From: Limnephilus marmoratus | Taxonomy: Eukaryota; Arthropoda; Insecta; Trichoptera; Limnephilidae | Reading direction: 5' to 3' | DNA: 64,000 nucleotides | Assembly: GCA_917880885.1 (NCBI GenBank) | Contig: OU862915.1 | Coordinates: 36,154,676 to 36,218,675, forward strand | Shown here: one piece after another, positions 53,915-64,000 of the stretch | Layout of the letters: every line of letters starts with the position of its first letter | How positions within the stretch are numbered: the stretch's first letter is position 1 | Translations under genes and position numbers: made by a program | Notes under the pieces: model-generated | Databases searched by the model: none | Seen by the model: only the letters and a program-made list of their open reading frames with translations | Told to the model about the DNA's origin: nothing

Positions 53915-53991
53915 CATAGTGGGCAAGGTGCCTGATAAGTCTCAGCGGCCAGAGAGACAGACATTAAGCGAACGGGGGTTCGAATTCTACC
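53915..53991 (+). repeat. tRNA-like segment, probably a SINE head
   Basis: A B-box-like GGGGGTTCGAATTCTACC preceded at tRNA distance by TAGTGGGCAAGGTG, a poor A box. No cloverleaf with good stems was found. Confidence 0.3.
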
Positions 53992-54224
53992 AAATAAAAA
54001 AAAATAATTATTTTGTAAAATCAACATTCAAACTTCCAACGAAAAGAAAGCGACATCTACCGACTTTCCAGTTTCACTTCTACCGTGTGTGTTTTACGCA
54101 CTCTGATTTCTTTTAATTCTGAATAGTGACCTACTAGGGCGAAACTGAGAATATCTTCTACTTTGGAACGTGCCGTAAAGATACTAAGTATTATATATTA
54201 TTTAAATTAATAAATTGAGAAAAA

Positions 54225-54291
54225 ACGCCGGGATTTGAACCTGTGACCCCGGAATGCTAGTAGAGAGCCTTTTTCCTGGACAACGGAGGCC
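54225..54291 (-). repeat. tRNA-like segment on the minus strand
   Basis: On the minus strand GGTTCAAATCCCGGCG forms a B box and the end of a T arm. The D arm is weak. Probably a tRNA-derived repeat and not a working tRNA gene. Confidence 0.3.
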
Positions 54292-55180
54292 TTATAGTAG
54301 ATACATTATAAAAATATATGCGTGCTTTATTACGTATAAACTTATCGGCTTTTCTGTTTTTTACATGACACGACTAAATGTTTCACTTGGTCGTGCCATG
54401 TCATTCTCGAGCATACCAAATCATTATAAAATATAATACGATACCTAAAACAAATCAAATTTGAGCCAATCGATCTATAATAAATAATCCTTTTTTTTAT
54501 TTTCCTCATTTCGATTTTTCCACATTTCGCTAAGTAATTTCAATCTCCTTTCTTCAGCGTTATATATTTACTTTGGACATTCTTTTATCTCTGAGGTGTC
54601 TTCTCTTCTATGAAACATTATTTTTAAGTGGTCCAGCTATCCGATCAAGTGGAAATCTTGCAGCATTCGAGTCGGGCAAGTGGCAACTAAGTTTATCAGA
54701 TTTTCTCCTTGAAATCTCATCGAATTGAAATTAAGTCGGTAGGAAAAGCATTTTGAAATAATAGGAGATGCTTACTACAGCGGTGTCTACAATTGGCATT
54801 AATTTACTTGAGAGAAACCAATAGATCGTCATTGATCGAACATTTCTTGATATTGCATAAAATTCATTTGGATGAATGTTTTTTTGGTAAGCAAGAAAAC
54901 ACAATAGTCTTAAATTCCTAAAGCCTGAGACTACGTGCAAATGAAGTAAGGTAAAATTAAAAACGAGAATTGAGTATGTAATAGTAGTAATTTTTATGGA
55001 GTACCGATACCTTGACAAATCAGATTTGGCTACAAGTTAAAAATTAAGTAGGTCGTGAAACTTTTTTTAATGTGTTACATAAGCCTAAGCCGTATTAGTA
55101 GCTCCAAACTAAGCAGGAATTCTATCCTTAACCCTAGAAAGATAATCTTATTTTAACCCACTTTTAAGATAATGATACAT
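54292..55180. other. Unassigned stretch
   Basis: A hairpin ACATGACACGAC / GTCGTGCCATGT at about 54364-54402 is related to the one at 16529-16566. No gene was recognised. Confidence 0.3.
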
Positions 55181-55422
55181 CTCAGAGGCGTACTAAAGTT
55201 TAAAAGTGAATATTTGACATATTATCAGGCTTACACAGCTTATAGGTAGTTAAATAATTAGTTTAGGGTTTTGTACTAGTTTAAATGCTAATCAGTCGTT
55301 ATACTTCAAAATATTTATTTATTATTTACGTCTAGAGACATACTGAAATATAAAAGTGTATATTTGACGTATTATTATACTTACACAGTTTTGAATAATT
55401 AATTTAGGGTTTTGTACTTTAA
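55181..55422. repeat. Direct repeat, two diverged units of about 95 bp
   Basis: 55181-55282 and 55332-55422 share AAAAGTG.ATATTTGAC.TATTAT, CTTACACAG and TTAGGGTTTTGTACT in the same order. Confidence 0.65.
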
Positions 55423-55580
55423 ATAAAACTAAAAAAATTATAAAAAATATCTTTTTACAAATCAACTAAAAAATATTAAGTCTACAAATGAAAAATAATG
55501 TTTCATTTTATGTCTTAATCGAATTATTTGTATACATATATGTTATGAAAGTTTAAATGTTAATCAATCCGTAAACATAT

Positions 55581-56334
55581 TGTTATGGTACGCCCTAAAC
55601 GACAGAATTCGAGTCCATGGGAGCACCACCGCGGACAGCAACACCCCGCTCCCCCCTGTTTCCTGCTTCCTACCTCCTTTCCTCTCTGCACTCCCGCGCG
55701 CACCAACGCGTCCCGCCAGTCGAGAATTGCAAGCGGCCTCGGGAACACGTTACGCTCCCCGGATCGAACACCGAGTTCGCGGCTAATTTCTGTCGACCAA
55801 TTTGAACGCAATTACATCTGCGATGTTAATTGAAGTACATACGGGTTTTAGCGCTGGTATTCTGCCATGCCTGTGTGAACTTCGGGTCCTGTCCTAGACT
55901 CGGAAGTGCCCCTGCTGAACCCGGAAGGCGTGGATCCCCGAACATCATGTAAGCTGTACAAATATTCCCTCTTCTGTTTGTGTCCTTTAACGATAGACTG
56001 TAAACCCTCGCGAAAAGCCATCACTCAGGGAGTTTCGTTTCAGAGATCACGAGGTATAAACACGATAGCTAGGTTTGTGTAATATGCATTTTTTGTATTG
56101 AATTGTACTGTAATAACCTATGAAACTGTGTTTTGAATTTGCAATACATGAATCTATTTAACTCAATCCTGTTGTTATTCTGCCTCGGCAGGAGCATTTC
56201 CTAGAGTGTATTTCCCGGACGACCGTGGGGGAGAGAGAGAGTTCCGAAGCATTCGTGCGACCTGCCCCTGGAATAGAGGGTACTTTTGTCTCTGCTGTGA
56301 GCTGGCCTGGGACATGTTAGGGCCCATCATAACA
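55581..56334 (+). repeat. 5' LTR of element B
   Basis: 754 bp from TGTTATG to CATAACA. It is recognisably related to the A LTR but with many substitutions and indels; it lacks the internal CATAACA unit and the perfect palindrome of A. Confidence 0.85.
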
Positions 56335-56336
56335 AC

Positions 56337-56354
56337 TGTCGCCATAGCGTGGGG
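56337..56354 (+). other. Primer-binding site of element B (Lys-like)
   Basis: TGTCGCCATAGCGTGGGG, one base different from A, two bases inside the LTR. Confidence 0.6.
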
Positions 56355-57617
56355 CCTCGGAATTTTTTTTTCTCTCTATCACGATCGCTTCGCGGAGTGC
56401 AACTCGTCGAAATCCTCCCTATACAGGAATTGTTTTGTGAACATTAATTATACCTTGTTATTCTACACCCAGTGTACAGTGAATTCTGTGAAAAAACCAC
56501 AGAAACCTATGTGTAAATTGGATCCATAACACAGATCTGATTGTAACCATGAATCACGCCGCAATTGAAAACACGGCCATTTTGGAAGCTACTAGAAAGC
56601 GCCAATACTTTTAACCGCGAACTTGACTGCGCAGGCTTGACCCTTTTGTTCACCAAGCTACGGTCAATTTCGCGCCAATCTCAACGGCAAATGTTCACGC
56701 GGTAAATACCTATTCTCTGGATTGCGCGCGCAAGTGCTTTGTCTCGCGCCAAAATTCCAACGGAAAAAACCCGTCGGAAAGAAATAATTAACTGTTGCTA
56801 TGCAGCGTTTATAATCAAATCGCTTTTTTATGACTGAACCGGATAGCAACGGAAATTATTATTATAAATTTGATTCTGGAACCCCAGTTATTTTGCGAAT
56901 TCCTGAATCAAAAATTTCGGACTTACGTTTTTTTGTTGTTTCTGCACAATATACCAATTGGCCCACTTGTGTCTGTCAAATTAGTGCAACTTATATTTCA
57001 CCAAATGGACAAAATAATGACTTTTTTTTCCCATTCTACATTACAGGTACCGTTTTTTTCAGCATAAGTGTAAAGTGAATTGTGTTTTTTTCCTTACATA
57101 AAGAAAAGTGAAATAATAATAAAACAAATGATTGATTCCATGAATAAATAAAATAATTTTAATGTGGTTGTCGTAACGAATCCCATATTCAGTTATTTTC
57201 ATCCGGAAGTTTGTTCTTATTTGACAGAAGAGTGCCTTTTGTGAATTTTAGTGCCTTTCTCAGTGCAAAGTGAAGTGAAAAAAATAAAAAAGCCGTTTTC
57301 TAAAGGTCAGTCCTGGCAATTTTTTTTGAAAATAAATAAATACTTGTGAATTTCACAGTTTTCTCAAAAGTGGTCAGTGAAACACAGAAACCTTTACTAC
57401 TAAGGTCTTTCCACGCAAAATTTTTTTTCGTATGCCTTCCTTTGACAAAGATTCTGGTGTCATTTATACCAAATTGTAGTATGAAATACAGTTTTCTATA
57501 ACTATTTTAGAAGTGCCAACCAGTGGTTACCAAGTGAAAAGTGCCTCACAAAATTAATTTTGCGTTTGCTAAAGGAAACCCCTGGCAAAATTTTTTTCAC
57601 CACCCGGGAAACTCACA
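56355..57617 (+). other. Leader of element B
   Basis: About 1.26 kb without a supported gene. Similarity to the A leader rises toward gag. Confidence 0.6.
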
Positions 57618-58754
57618 ATGGAAAACAATCAAGCTATGGCATCATCCAATTTGGGTATCATTCCCAACGTGCACAACTTATCCAAAACTCACTTACAAAC
57701 TGCTTTAAGGGATAGAGGACTCTCGCCATCAAGCAAATCTAAATCTACATTAAAGGCTTATGCACTTCTATTTAACAAAAAGTACATTAAGAGAATAAAC
57801 CTCGCCCCCTCAAGCGAAAATAATTCACGCTCGGCTACGCAAGTTTTGGATAATCTCGTTCCTAACAAAGAACCTATGCCGCAAGTAATGGTAAAACAGG
57901 ACATCGCACCCACCTTGACACAAGATAAAACTTACGATTTATCCTCTTGGAAAGTCAAATATAATGGCGTCTCCGATGTGCTGGATTTCATCGACCGTAT
58001 CGAAGAAACGGCTACAATCAAAAATATCCCATTCGAGATTCTACGAAAAAACTTCATAGAACTCATCTCCCCAGAATTGATACCCTGGCACCGCATTCAA
58101 AAAACTAAATGCAAAGATTGGAATAAACTCAGATCTGCCCTAATCTCGAGCTTCGGAAAAACAGAAGCCCAGCACAGGATCAAATTATCTTTACTATCTA
58201 TTAAACAGCTGGTAAATGAACCTGTAGCAACATTCATAGAAAGGGCTGAATCCATTAACATCAAGCTTTCACATCCCGTTTCGGAAGCTGAACTATTACC
58301 AGTCATAACTGATGGCCTTTTAAGCAAATACGAGAACATCATCACCTCGCAGAAAATTGCATCCATGGCCCAGTTAAACGAGGTCTGTCTCCTTCTGGAA
58401 TCATACCAGGATAGGAAGAACATAAAGAATGTGTCAAATAATGTAGTTGTGCCAAGCCGTTCGTCTGGTTTAAAACCAGAATTCGACAACAAAAAAGTGT
58501 GCTCTTTTTGCAAAAAAGTAGGCCATCTGGCCACTACTTGTTTCAAGCAAGCGAGGTTTCTGGAATCCAAGGAACCCCGAACTTTCAAGAGGCATCACTC
58601 TAGGGACCGCTCTCCTCCACGCGACGAACTGCGCAATATTTTCAAGAAATCAAGGCACAACATGGAAAGGTTACAAAACCCAAGCGATGTCAGACCTCAG
58701 GTGGATTTCTCCAAGCCCCCACCAAATTTCTACATGAAGAGGCCAAAAAACTAA
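57618..58754 (+). CDS. gag: Gag of element B, 378 residues
   Basis: Same length and start as in A. The CCHC knuckle CSFCKKVGHLATTC is unchanged. Differences from A are scattered single residues (for example VHNLS for VLSLS, KRIN for KKIN, QARF for QAKF, IFKKSRHN for ICKKSRHD). The frame is intact and ends at the same slippery heptamer. The 163-codon antisense frame at 58097-58588 is a shadow. Confidence 0.88.
   Translation: MENNQAMASSNLGIIPNVHNLSKTHLQTALRDRGLSPSSKSKSTLKAYALLFNKKYIKRINLAPSSENNSRSATQVLDNLVPNKEPMPQVMVKQDIAPTLTQDKTYDLSSWKVKYNGVSDVLDFIDRIEETATIKNIPFEILRKNFIELISPELIPWHRIQKTKCKDWNKLRSALISSFGKTEAQHRIKLSLLSIKQLVNEPVATFIERAESINIKLSHPVSEAELLPVITDGLLSKYENIITSQKIASMAQLNEVCLLLESYQDRKNIKNVSNNVVVPSRSSGLKPEFDNKKVCSFCKKVGHLATTCFKQARFLESKEPRTFKRHHSRDRSPPRDELRNIFKKSRHNMERLQNPSDVRPQVDFSKPPPNFYMKRPKN
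58745..58751 (+). promoter_or_regulatory. -1 frameshift heptamer A AAA AAC (element B)
   Basis: Same position relative to the gag stop as in A. Confidence 0.75.
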
Positions 58755-59840
58755 ATCATAACCTCTCAGGCACCCATTCTGAACCAAGGTCTAAAGAATG
58801 GACTGATTGGTTAGCACACATTAAGTATTTTAACCAGACCTTAAATGTTTCTTCGGTTTGTTGCAAACAAGCTAAAGATGGGAGACCCTATGCTCCTTTC
58901 TCTGTTAACAATGTGACCTTTTCCGGATTACTCGATAGTGGGGCATCTATCAGCTGTCTTGGCAACAATGCTCACTTGCCTTTTGTTAACAGTGATTTTA
59001 GAATTTCGCCCCAATCGACACACCTGACGACTGCAGATAATGTTTCTCAGCCGGTCATCGGTGCCCTTACCCTGCCAATTAATTGTAACAATAAAATAGT
59101 TACAATCAATTTTCTAATAGTGCCCTCTATATCCCAGAATTTCATCCTTGGCGTTGACTTCTGGAAGGCATTCAATGTTGCTCCCCAAGTATTTAATACT
59201 CTTGGCGAAACCTCCACTGCCGCTCAAATTAGTGAGATCCGCACAATAATACCTCACGAAAATTTAAGCACGGACCAGGCTCTCCAACTAAAGGAAATGG
59301 TCAATAAATTCGAATCAATATCCTTCGAAAAATGTGGACTAGGTTTGACAAATTTGGTGGAACACCATATCAAAACCAATGGCCCACCCATCAAGCAACG
59401 TTATTACAACTTAGCCCCCCAAAAACTTAAACTTTTAGAAAACGAACTTGACGAAATGTTAAAAATGGGTGTGGTGGTTCCCAGCAGAAGTGCATGGACC
59501 AACCCAACTCTTTTGGTTTCTAAAAAAGACGGCTCTGCACGTTTCTGTCTCGACAGTAGACGTTTAAACTCTTGCACGGAAGCTGATGCGTATCCCTTAC
59601 CTCACGTTCACGCAACCTTAGACAAGCTGCGTAACGCCAAGTTCATCTCTTCTGTCGATCTCAGCAAAGCGTTTTGGCAAATACCCTTGGACGCAGAATC
59701 GTGCGAAAAAACTGCTTTCGTTGTACCTGGTAGGGGAATGTTCCATTTTAAAAGATTACCCTTTGGTCTAAAAAACAGCCCCGCCGAGTTACAAAGACTG
59801 ATGGACAAACTTTTCGGTCCTGAAGTCGATAATAGCCTGT

Positions 59841-59860
59841 TTTAATGCGATTTAATGCGA
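59841..59860 (+). repeat. Perfect tandem 10-mer at the pol lesion of B
   Basis: TTTAATGCGA occurs twice in a row exactly where the catalytic segment is missing. The GCGATACC that follows is shared with A, so the filler appears copied from adjacent sequence. Confidence 0.85.
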
Positions 59861-61958
59861 TACCTTTGAAAAACACCTATTAATGCTGGAAAAAGTTTTC
59901 CAACAACTCAAGTTCGCTGGTTTAACCATCAACTTGAAGAAGTCTGAATTCTGTAAGTCCCGTCTACGTTATTTGGGATTCATTGTCGACGAAAAAGGTC
60001 TAAGAACAGACCCCGCTAAGGTGGAAGACATGGCAAATTTTCCCCGACCCAAAAACGCGAAGGAAGTCAAAGGTTTCCTTGGACTTGCAGGTTACTACAG
60101 GAGATTCATCAAAGACTTTTCCACTATTGCAGCCCCCTTAAATAAAATTACCGGCATTCGTAAAGGTGTCAGCAATTTCCGATGGTCTGTCGAAACTGAA
60201 GAAGCGTTCACAACTTTAAAAAATGCCCTTCAAAAAGCTCCCGTTCTGAATTGCCCGGATTTTGCACTCTCTTTTACCCTCCACACGGATGCCTCCAATG
60301 TAGGAATCGGTGGAGTCCTTACTCAAGAATTCCCAGATGGCGAACACCCTGTAGCGTATTTTTCCCGTACACTAAACAAACACGAGAAAAACTACGGAAT
60401 TACCGAGAAAGAATTATTGGCTGTATTGGATTCTGTTCACCATTTCCGCGGTTACATAGACGGTAGCAAATTTACTGTAGTCACAGACCATAGTAGTTTG
60501 AAATGGTTGATCTCTTTAAGTAATCCCTCCGGTAGGCTCGCTCGCTGGTCCTCCCGTTTGTCTCAATACAATTTTGATGTTGTTCACCGTAAAGGCGCGG
60601 ACAATATTGTTCCCGACGCCCTTTCAAGAATTGAACTAGCTTCATTAAATGTTGACACAATTGCCCCCCCTCCATCTACAAAAGATGAATGGTACTTGAA
60701 AATCTTCAAAGGTTGCAAAAATAACCAACAAAAGTTTCCTAATTTTATCATAAAAGAAGGACAACTATACCGTAATTGCAAGGCACCATTATCCATCCTC
60801 GAAGATTACTCGTGGAAACTTGTCGTTCCCCTCGAAGGTAGAGAACAAATAATCATTGACAATCATAGTGCTCCCGACTCCATACACCCAGGAAATTTCA
60901 AGACGTATAAAAAAATCGCCTTGAAGTATTATTGGCCTGGTCTCTTTAAGCAAATTCGCAATTACATCTCTAAATGTGAAACTTGTAAAGCTAATAAACA
61001 TAGCACGGCAGCACCTGCCGGCCTAATGGGTAATCCCAAACGTGCCGACAGACCCCTACAATCATTGTCAATGGACCTCGTCGGACCCTTTCCTCGAAGT
61101 TATGCCGGACACATGCACATACTTAGTGTAGTGGATGTTTTCACTAAATTCTGTTGGATCTTCCCTTTAAAAAGAGCCAACGCGTCCGCCATCATCAAAC
61201 TCCTGGAAAAACACATTTTTATACCTTACGGAACACCCAGAACCATAATAGTTGATAACGGAAAACAATTTATTGCCCAAGAATTCAAAGATTTTCTTGC
61301 CAAATACGGAATCAAGGACATTTACTATAACACCTTGTATACTCCACAGAATAACACTGTCGAACGTTATAACCAGACAATCAACACAGCTCTAGCTATT
61401 CTAGTTGATAAAGATCAACGTACTTGGTGTAAAAACCTAGATAAAATTCAGGCTGCTATGAACAACACGGTTAACCTGGCCACTGGTTACACACCTTTCT
61501 TCTTAAAACACGGTATGGAACAAGTTGTTCACGGTTCTCTACATAGGGACACAAACTTTCCTACGTCAATTGCCGCCACAAGCAACCCTACCGCGGACTA
61601 TGCCCATCGTCTGGAAGAACTGTCGGCCATCTACAGTGAAGTCACTGATGCTTTACTCCTGGCTCATCAAAAGAGCGCGGACAGATACAACCTACGTAGG
61701 AAACATGTCACCTTCAATACTGGAGACATAGTTTGGAGAAAGAACAACACACTTTCTCAAGGAGCCATGTATTTCTCTGCCAAGCTGGCACCACGTTTCG
61801 TGAAGGCCAAAGTTCTAAGAAAGATATCAGATCTAGTGTACTCTTTGTCTGACTCCTCTGGAAAGCACATTGGTAATTACCATATTAAGGATATTGCAAA
61901 GACTGGAAGTGAGGAGTCAAGTAAAACTGCCCCCACTATCTCAGCAAACTCAAAATGA

Positions 61959-64000
61959 TCCAGTGTGTATCACCACAACCCTTTGGTAAGCACATCAAGT
62001 CTTACAATGACTGGCGTGTAAAGTGTCAATTACATGTTCACCCTTTCGTTGATGAAACGAATATTGTTAAAAAATCATTTTTGTAAATTTATGTACACTC
62101 CACGGCGTAGTTTGCCCCGTTCATGTTTATGAATTGGCAACCACCGTAATTTTTGTTTCACACGTTTTTTATTTTTTTATTTTTTTTTCTCACCTGTTCC
62201 AAAATTGATCACTTTAGAGCAGAGACACCCCTCGAGTCACAGTGTTTGGGAAGTCATGAACCCAAATCATTGCCTCTCAACCCCTCACACTACGCAACGT
62301 TCATGCCATGGCACGCTTTGCTATGTAATGCAATATTGTAATTTTCACCATTTTTGTTTGTTGTTTCTTCATCATATCGGAAGGAATCTCTTCAAAATTT
62401 TTTTTCTTTTATGTTCTGTAAGTACTGGAGCGTCGTTCTAAAGTCGGATTTGGTAAACTCCAAAGCGTTAAATCACGACCCAGGACTAGTAAACCATCTT
62501 AACATGCTCCATATTTTACTCATCATGGTAAAAATAAGTGGTTACTCACATAATCACATTCCTTGTGTACAGTAGTTTTCAATTTTTCTCAAATGTTAAA
62601 AAATTGATGGCGTCCTACCCGAGCTCTTTGCTAACAAATTGGATTTTGACACGTCCATTTTGAAATCATATGTATATAAATAAAGGAAAAGCCTTTAAAT
62701 TGGTCTTTCCACCCTTATACAAATCTTCTTGGGCCCGTTTCAACTAAAGTACGTAAAACCAAATACTCGGTCTTTTGTTGTTATAAGAAGTCCTCGATTT
62801 GTCCCTCTTCACAACATGTATGTCTTGTATTACATGCCTCAACCCTGACGGAAAAGGTTAATAAAACCTAACGGCAGCCCTGTTTTCCGTACATAAATAA
62901 CCGCAGTTTAACGTAAATCATCAATGTTTTGTTTGATCATCGTTTTGCAAACATAGGCATTCAACTCTTGTTTCGCCATTTAACCAAGTATTTGCAACCT
63001 AAATTGCACATAACCTGGTATGTTGTAACTGCACAAAGGGTATGTAAAACCACAATTGGTCCCTTTTGTTTGTCCCCACCGAAGTTGCTACAATAGGCAG
63101 TATGTAAAACCATATAGGTCTGTCTTTGTTTGTCACATGGTGTAAACAGAAATGTACTCTGTCATCACCCCGCCTTTATAACATACGAAGTGACATTAAA
63201 TTGTTTACCTCCTTGTTATTCTATCGTACGCTCCTGGGCTACGGAGTTAGTTAATCTAACAAATCTTCATATACTGTGTTAAAACAAGCATTGTTAACGT
63301 TTATTGTGTTGTATTTAAACGCAACCCTGTTACATTATAGGAGGGATCCTTAAAATACCTGCCACAATACGAGAAGTTCGTCATAATCACTTTTGCTCAT
63401 AGCTAAATGTTATTGAGTTGGTCGTGTGACATATTTGTCATGAGTACCGTTTTGTACATTCTATTTTGGTCGTGTGACATATTTGCCATGAGTACCACCC
63501 TTTTGTATAACCTGTTCTGGTCGTGCGCCATTTATTTGCCGTGAGCACCGCTTTTATGTATAATTGTGTATAAACTCTGTACACTACACGTGGAGACGTT
63601 AAAACACTTACCGTGATTCGTGTGAACGACATAATATCGGCTTTGCCATCTTCTTTAAGATGCATTGTATAAGCTCTTTGACTTCTGTCTATAATTGAGT
63701 TATATCTTGTGTGTACTTACATATTTTGTACACTATACGTGGAGACGTTAAAACACTTACCATGAGTCGTGCGAACGAAATAATATCAAACCTTTTGTGT
63801 GCGATCTACGAAATGTAGTCCACAACCCTTTGTTGTCATTCAACGCCGAAGCCCGTGGACTTCCTGTTTTTTTACTTCTTTGCAAAAGGAAAGAAGCCCA
63901 GGAATATCTACTATCCCAAAAGGACTAGTTTTCAGCTTCACTGTCAATTATGGGGCATAGTGCTGTGGGAGTTAATCGATTGAGCACAAAACCACCTAAC
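61959..64000 (+). other. 3' region of element B (partial)
   Basis: It follows the 3' region of A closely with small indels. It includes an insertion near 62975-62992 absent from A, three GTCGTG(T/C)G...GAG.ACC units at 63421-63550, and the GTGGAGACGTTAAAACACTT pair (63590 and 63739). No coding frame is supported. Confidence 0.7.

Larger units (their letters stand above)
58745..61958 (+). pseudogene. Pol of element B, broken at the reverse transcriptase active site
   Basis: The frame is open from the slip site through protease (LLDSGAS) and the first half of reverse transcriptase to a TAA at 59843-59845. There, 27 bases present in A that encode the YLDD segment are replaced by 13 bases forming two copies of TTTAATGCGA with their flanks. 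The net loss of 14 bases also shifts the frame. RNase H and a complete integrase (zinc module, two Asp and Glu, C-terminal part) remain open downstream to 61958, but no ribosome coming from gag could reach them. Protease may still be made; functional reverse transcriptase cannot. Confidence 0.9.
55581..64000 (+). mobile_element. Element B: close relative of A, reverse transcriptase broken, cut by the window end
   Basis: The 5' LTR (55581-56334), primer site, leader, intact gag, interrupted pol and the first 2 kb of the 3' region are in the window. The 3' LTR should lie about 2 kb beyond position 64000. Gag and Pol proteins differ from those of A by only one or two per cent by eye, while LTR and early leader are much more diverged. 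Without the 3' LTR its age and target duplication cannot be judged. Confidence 0.9.

Overview
The window looks like a repeat-rich piece of an animal genome, most probably an arthropod. It is AT-rich overall, eukaryotic in style, and full of transposable elements. I found no host gene that I can defend. Everything recognisable is mobile DNA: four related Ty3/Gypsy-type LTR retrotransposons (called A, B, C and D here), a hAT DNA transposon, a small hAT-type MITE, broken 3' ends of several non-LTR retrotransposons, a dispersed SINE-like family, tRNA-headed repeats and several inverted-repeat elements.

Layout. Positions 1-6681 hold inverted-repeat elements, non-LTR debris and SINE-like copies. 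Element C (6682-14542, minus strand) is a complete LTR element with a 4-bp target duplication (ATGT). Its only clear enzyme is a 413-residue integrase opened by what looks like the gag start codon. It sits inside the reverse-transcriptase tail of a non-LTR element (6377-6681 plus 14543-15000). Positions 15001-24768 hold SINE-like copies, non-LTR fragments, tRNA-like heads, a 21-bp perfect hairpin and hammerhead-like motifs. Element D (24769-31946, minus strand, duplication ACGG) is a relative of C that has lost almost all of gag and pol, and it is also inserted in a non-LTR reverse-transcriptase frame (24381-24768 plus 31947-32350). Positions 32351-35696 are mostly AT-rich with two SINE-like copies. 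A hAT transposon (35705-48091, 8-bp duplication CACTAGAC) carries element A (36447-47716, plus strand, duplication ATTT). A is structurally complete: 817-bp LTRs with no difference seen by eye, a 378-codon gag, a pol open from protease to integrase, and a canonical -1 slippery heptamer at the gag terminator. Positions 48092-55580 are mostly unassigned. Element B (55581 to the window end, plus strand) is a close relative of A whose reverse-transcriptase catalytic YLDD segment has been replaced by a short tandem filler.

How the parts fit. A could supply Gag, protease, reverse transcriptase, RNase H and integrase. B has lost reverse transcriptase, C keeps only integrase, and D keeps no enzyme. 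All four share LTR ends of the TGTTA...TAACA type (slightly changed in D), a Lys-like primer-binding site where it is visible, and an unusually long (about 4 kb) non-coding 3' region carrying tandem repeats; A, C and D also show a G-rich polypurine tract, and B's 3' end lies outside the window. Within both pairs (A/B and C/D) the internal sequence is far more alike than the LTRs. The primer-binding-site/LTR border is duplicated in two different ways, in A and in C. The most unusual items are the integrase-only element C and these LTR-border duplications. All identities are judged by eye; no alignment or database search was run.
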